A DNA stretch of 64,000 bases. It comes from SG8-30 sp963695155 (lineage in GTDB: Bacteria > Pseudomonadota > Gammaproteobacteria > Steroidobacterales > Steroidobacteraceae). The notes below the pieces were generated by a model. The model was not told where the DNA came from and did no database searches. It worked only from the letters and a program-made list of their open reading frames with translations. The stretch is from the NCBI GenBank assembly GCA_963695155.1, contig CAVOGD010000007.1:124001-188000 (forward strand), read 5' to 3'. Positions 62,816-64,000 of this stretch are shown piece by piece; position 1 is the first letter of the stretch, and each line of letters starts with the position of its first letter. A program made the position numbers and the translations under genes.

Positions 62816-62857
62816 GCGGGATGATGGATCTGCCAACGGTGGGACGATCATCCTATT

Positions 62858-63241
62858 CTACGTGTCCCGGGCCCGCCCTGCAGCCAGCGCCCGCAGCGCG
62901 TCCTGCACGATCAGCAGGCGGCCGAGCTTGCCGGCCGGGGCCCCCAGCTCGTCGGCCAGCGCGCGCACGTCCAGGTCCGCGGCGGCCGCCAGCGGCTGGC
63001 CCAGCAGGCGCTCCAGCGCCAGGTCGCAGGCGGCGATGACGTGCGGGCAGCCCCACGCCCGGAAGCGCGCGTCGGCGATCCGTCCGTCCGCTACGCGCAC
63101 CTCGACCTGCACCCACGCGCGGCGCTCGAGCGCCTCCGCCGCGCCGCAGCGGCGCTCGCCCGGCCCGTCGGGCAGCGTGCCGGCCCAGGCGGGAGACGAG
63201 AACCGCGCCCGTACGGCCGGCGAGTACCCCGCATCGTTCAC
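62858..63241 (-). CDS. Divergent IscU/NifU-like scaffold protein
   Basis: 127 residues; the GTG start overlaps the iscS stop (GTGA). The NifU N-terminal fold is recognisable from YSPAVRARF, GRIADARFRAWGCPHVIAAC and LADELGAPAGKLGRLLIVQD. Of the three IscU cluster cysteines, the first (ERRCGAA, without the usual following Asp) and second (WGCP) remain; the third (KIHCS in IscU) is replaced by KLGRL. It is either an alternative scaffold or an Isc accessory; a canonical IscU could lie elsewhere. Confidence 0.75.
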   Translation of the reverse strand: MNDAGYSPAVRARFSSPAWAGTLPDGPGERRCGAAEALERRAWVQVEVRVADGRIADARFRAWGCPHVIAACDLALERLLGQPLAAAADLDVRALADELGAPAGKLGRLLIVQDALRALAAGRARDT

Positions 63242-64000
63242 GCGATGCGCTCCGTGGCGCCCGCCGGCGCCAGCGTGCGCAGCCGGCGCACGGCCGCGCG
63301 CACGGCGGCGGCAGCCCGGTCGACCTGCGGCCCGGTGGTGTCCCGGCCCAGGCTCAGCCGCAGGGTGGCCTGGGCGCCCAGCTCGGAGCGCCCCAGCGCC
63401 CGCAGCACATACGAGGCCTCGGCCGACCCGGCACTGCAGGCGGCGCCGCTGGACGCCAGCACCTCGCCCTCCAGCGCCAGCAGCAGGCTCTCGCCCTCCA
63501 CGCCGGCGATGCTGACGCTCAGGATGCCCGGCACCGAGGGTTGCGGCGTGCCGTTGCGCACCACGCCGCCCAGCGGCTCGAGCAACTCCCACAGGCGCTC
63601 GCGCAGCGCGCGCACCCGCGGTTCCTCGAGCGCCAGGTCGGCCGCGGCCACCCGGCAGGCCACGCCGAAACCCACGATCTGGTGCGTGGCCAGCGTGCCG
63701 GGACGCAGCCCGCGTTCCTGGCCGCCGCCGAACTGCAGCGGCTGCAGCGCCGGGCGCGGCTGCGGCCGCAGGTACAGCGCACCGATGCCCTTGGGACCGC
63801 CCAGCTTGTGGGCGGTCAGCGCGATCAGGTCGGCATTCAGGGCGGCGGCGTCCATGGCGATGCGTCCCGCGCTCTGCGCCGCGTCCACGTGCAGCAGCAC
63901 CTCATGGCGCCGGCACAGCGCGCCGATCGCGGCGATGTCGTTGACCACGCCGATCTCGTTGTTGGCGTGCATGACCGACACCAGCAGCGTGTCCGGGCGC
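63238..64000 (-). CDS. iscS: Cysteine desulfurase IscS, N-terminus outside the window
   Basis: The C-terminal 253 residues are present; the gene continues beyond 64000. It is a PLP enzyme supplying sulfur for Fe-S clusters and thio-modifications. Seen are MHANNEIGVVNDIAAIG, HVDAAQSAG, the PLP lysine in LTAHKLGGPKGIGALY, GGGQERGLRPGT and the active-site Cys in SSGAACSAGSAEAS. The GSACS-type loop with a Ser-rich lead is of the NifS/IscS class. It heads iscS - NifU-like - iscA. Confidence 0.93.
   Translation of the reverse strand, partial: RPDTLLVSVMHANNEIGVVNDIAAIGALCRRHEVLLHVDAAQSAGRIAMDAAALNADLIALTAHKLGGPKGIGALYLRPQPRPALQPLQFGGGQERGLRPGTLATHQIVGFGVACRVAAADLALEEPRVRALRERLWELLEPLGGVVRNGTPQPSVPGILSVSIAGVEGESLLLALEGEVLASSGAACSAGSAEASYVLRALGRSELGAQATLRLSLGRDTTGPQVDRAAAAVRAAVRRLRTLAPAGATERIA

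Overview
The window is a high-GC, gene-dense chromosomal segment of a gammaproteobacterium, most like the Xanthomonadales/Steroidobacterales/Nevskiales side of the class. The placement rests on gene order and families: glyA-nrdR-ribD-ribE-ribB-ribH-nusB-thiL, xseB-ispA-dxs, purL-mltF-tadA-guaA-guaB-xseA and ndk-rlmN-pilF-rodZ-hisS-yfgM-bamB-der, together with DUF1820, EpmA/EF-P, FimV, a FimX-like protein and PilF. This is inference from gene content; no ribosomal RNA gene lies in the window.

Layout. 0-7.3 kb: start of fimV, an MFS transporter, aroC, prmB, then the overlapping set sco-psd-epmA followed by msrC, facing efp. 7.5-13.7 kb: a FimX-like degenerate GGDEF/EAL protein convergent with parC-parE. 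13.7-16.4 kb: a copy of a REP-like repeat and the trio DUF3501 / Fe-S oxidoreductase / rubrerythrin. 16.6-20.8 kb: xseB-ispA-dxs and folE2, overlapping antisense the end of a Ser/Thr kinase with a cyclic-nucleotide domain. 20.7-29.2 kb (minus strand): one-carbon and riboflavin genes with nusB and thiL, interrupted by a tandem REP array at 24.1-24.5 kb. 29.3-38.6 kb: a deacetylase-family protein, ettA, and a four-gene 2-oxoacid:ferredoxin oxidoreductase/Nfn-like transhydrogenase operon. 38.7-46.6 kb: purL, DUF1820, an orphan T6SS-type FHA protein, one complete and one truncated tRNA-Ser(CGA), mltF and tadA. 46.6-50.1 kb: an inserted islet carrying a 23-heme cytochrome c fused to a membrane b-type cytochrome. 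50.1-64 kb: guaA-guaB, xseA, der-bamB-yfgM-hisS-rodZ-pilF-rlmN, ndk, and iscA, a NifU-like gene and iscS (cut by the window end).

The most notable region is 46.6-50.1 kb. The last 16 bp of guaA are repeated exactly 3.5 kb downstream, at the start codon of tadA. Precise loss of one repeat plus the intervening DNA would restore a guaA/tadA ATGA overlap, which is the signature of site-specific insertion at the guaA 3' end. The cargo is a single gene whose protein has 23 CxxCH motifs, including five two-heme modules with an identical 28-residue spacing, and a His-rich membrane domain. That architecture suggests moving electrons from the quinone pool to a periplasmic heme chain.

Other themes are type IV pili (fimV, FimX-like, pilF), electron transfer (2-oxoacid:ferredoxin oxidoreductase with an Nfn-like pair, rubrerythrin trio, Isc genes) and c-di-GMP or cyclic-nucleotide sensing. 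At least five single-base frameshifts fall in otherwise intact housekeeping genes (parE 3' end, DUF3501, glyA, purL twice). They look like assembly or base-calling indels rather than gene decay, and reading frames there should be treated with care.
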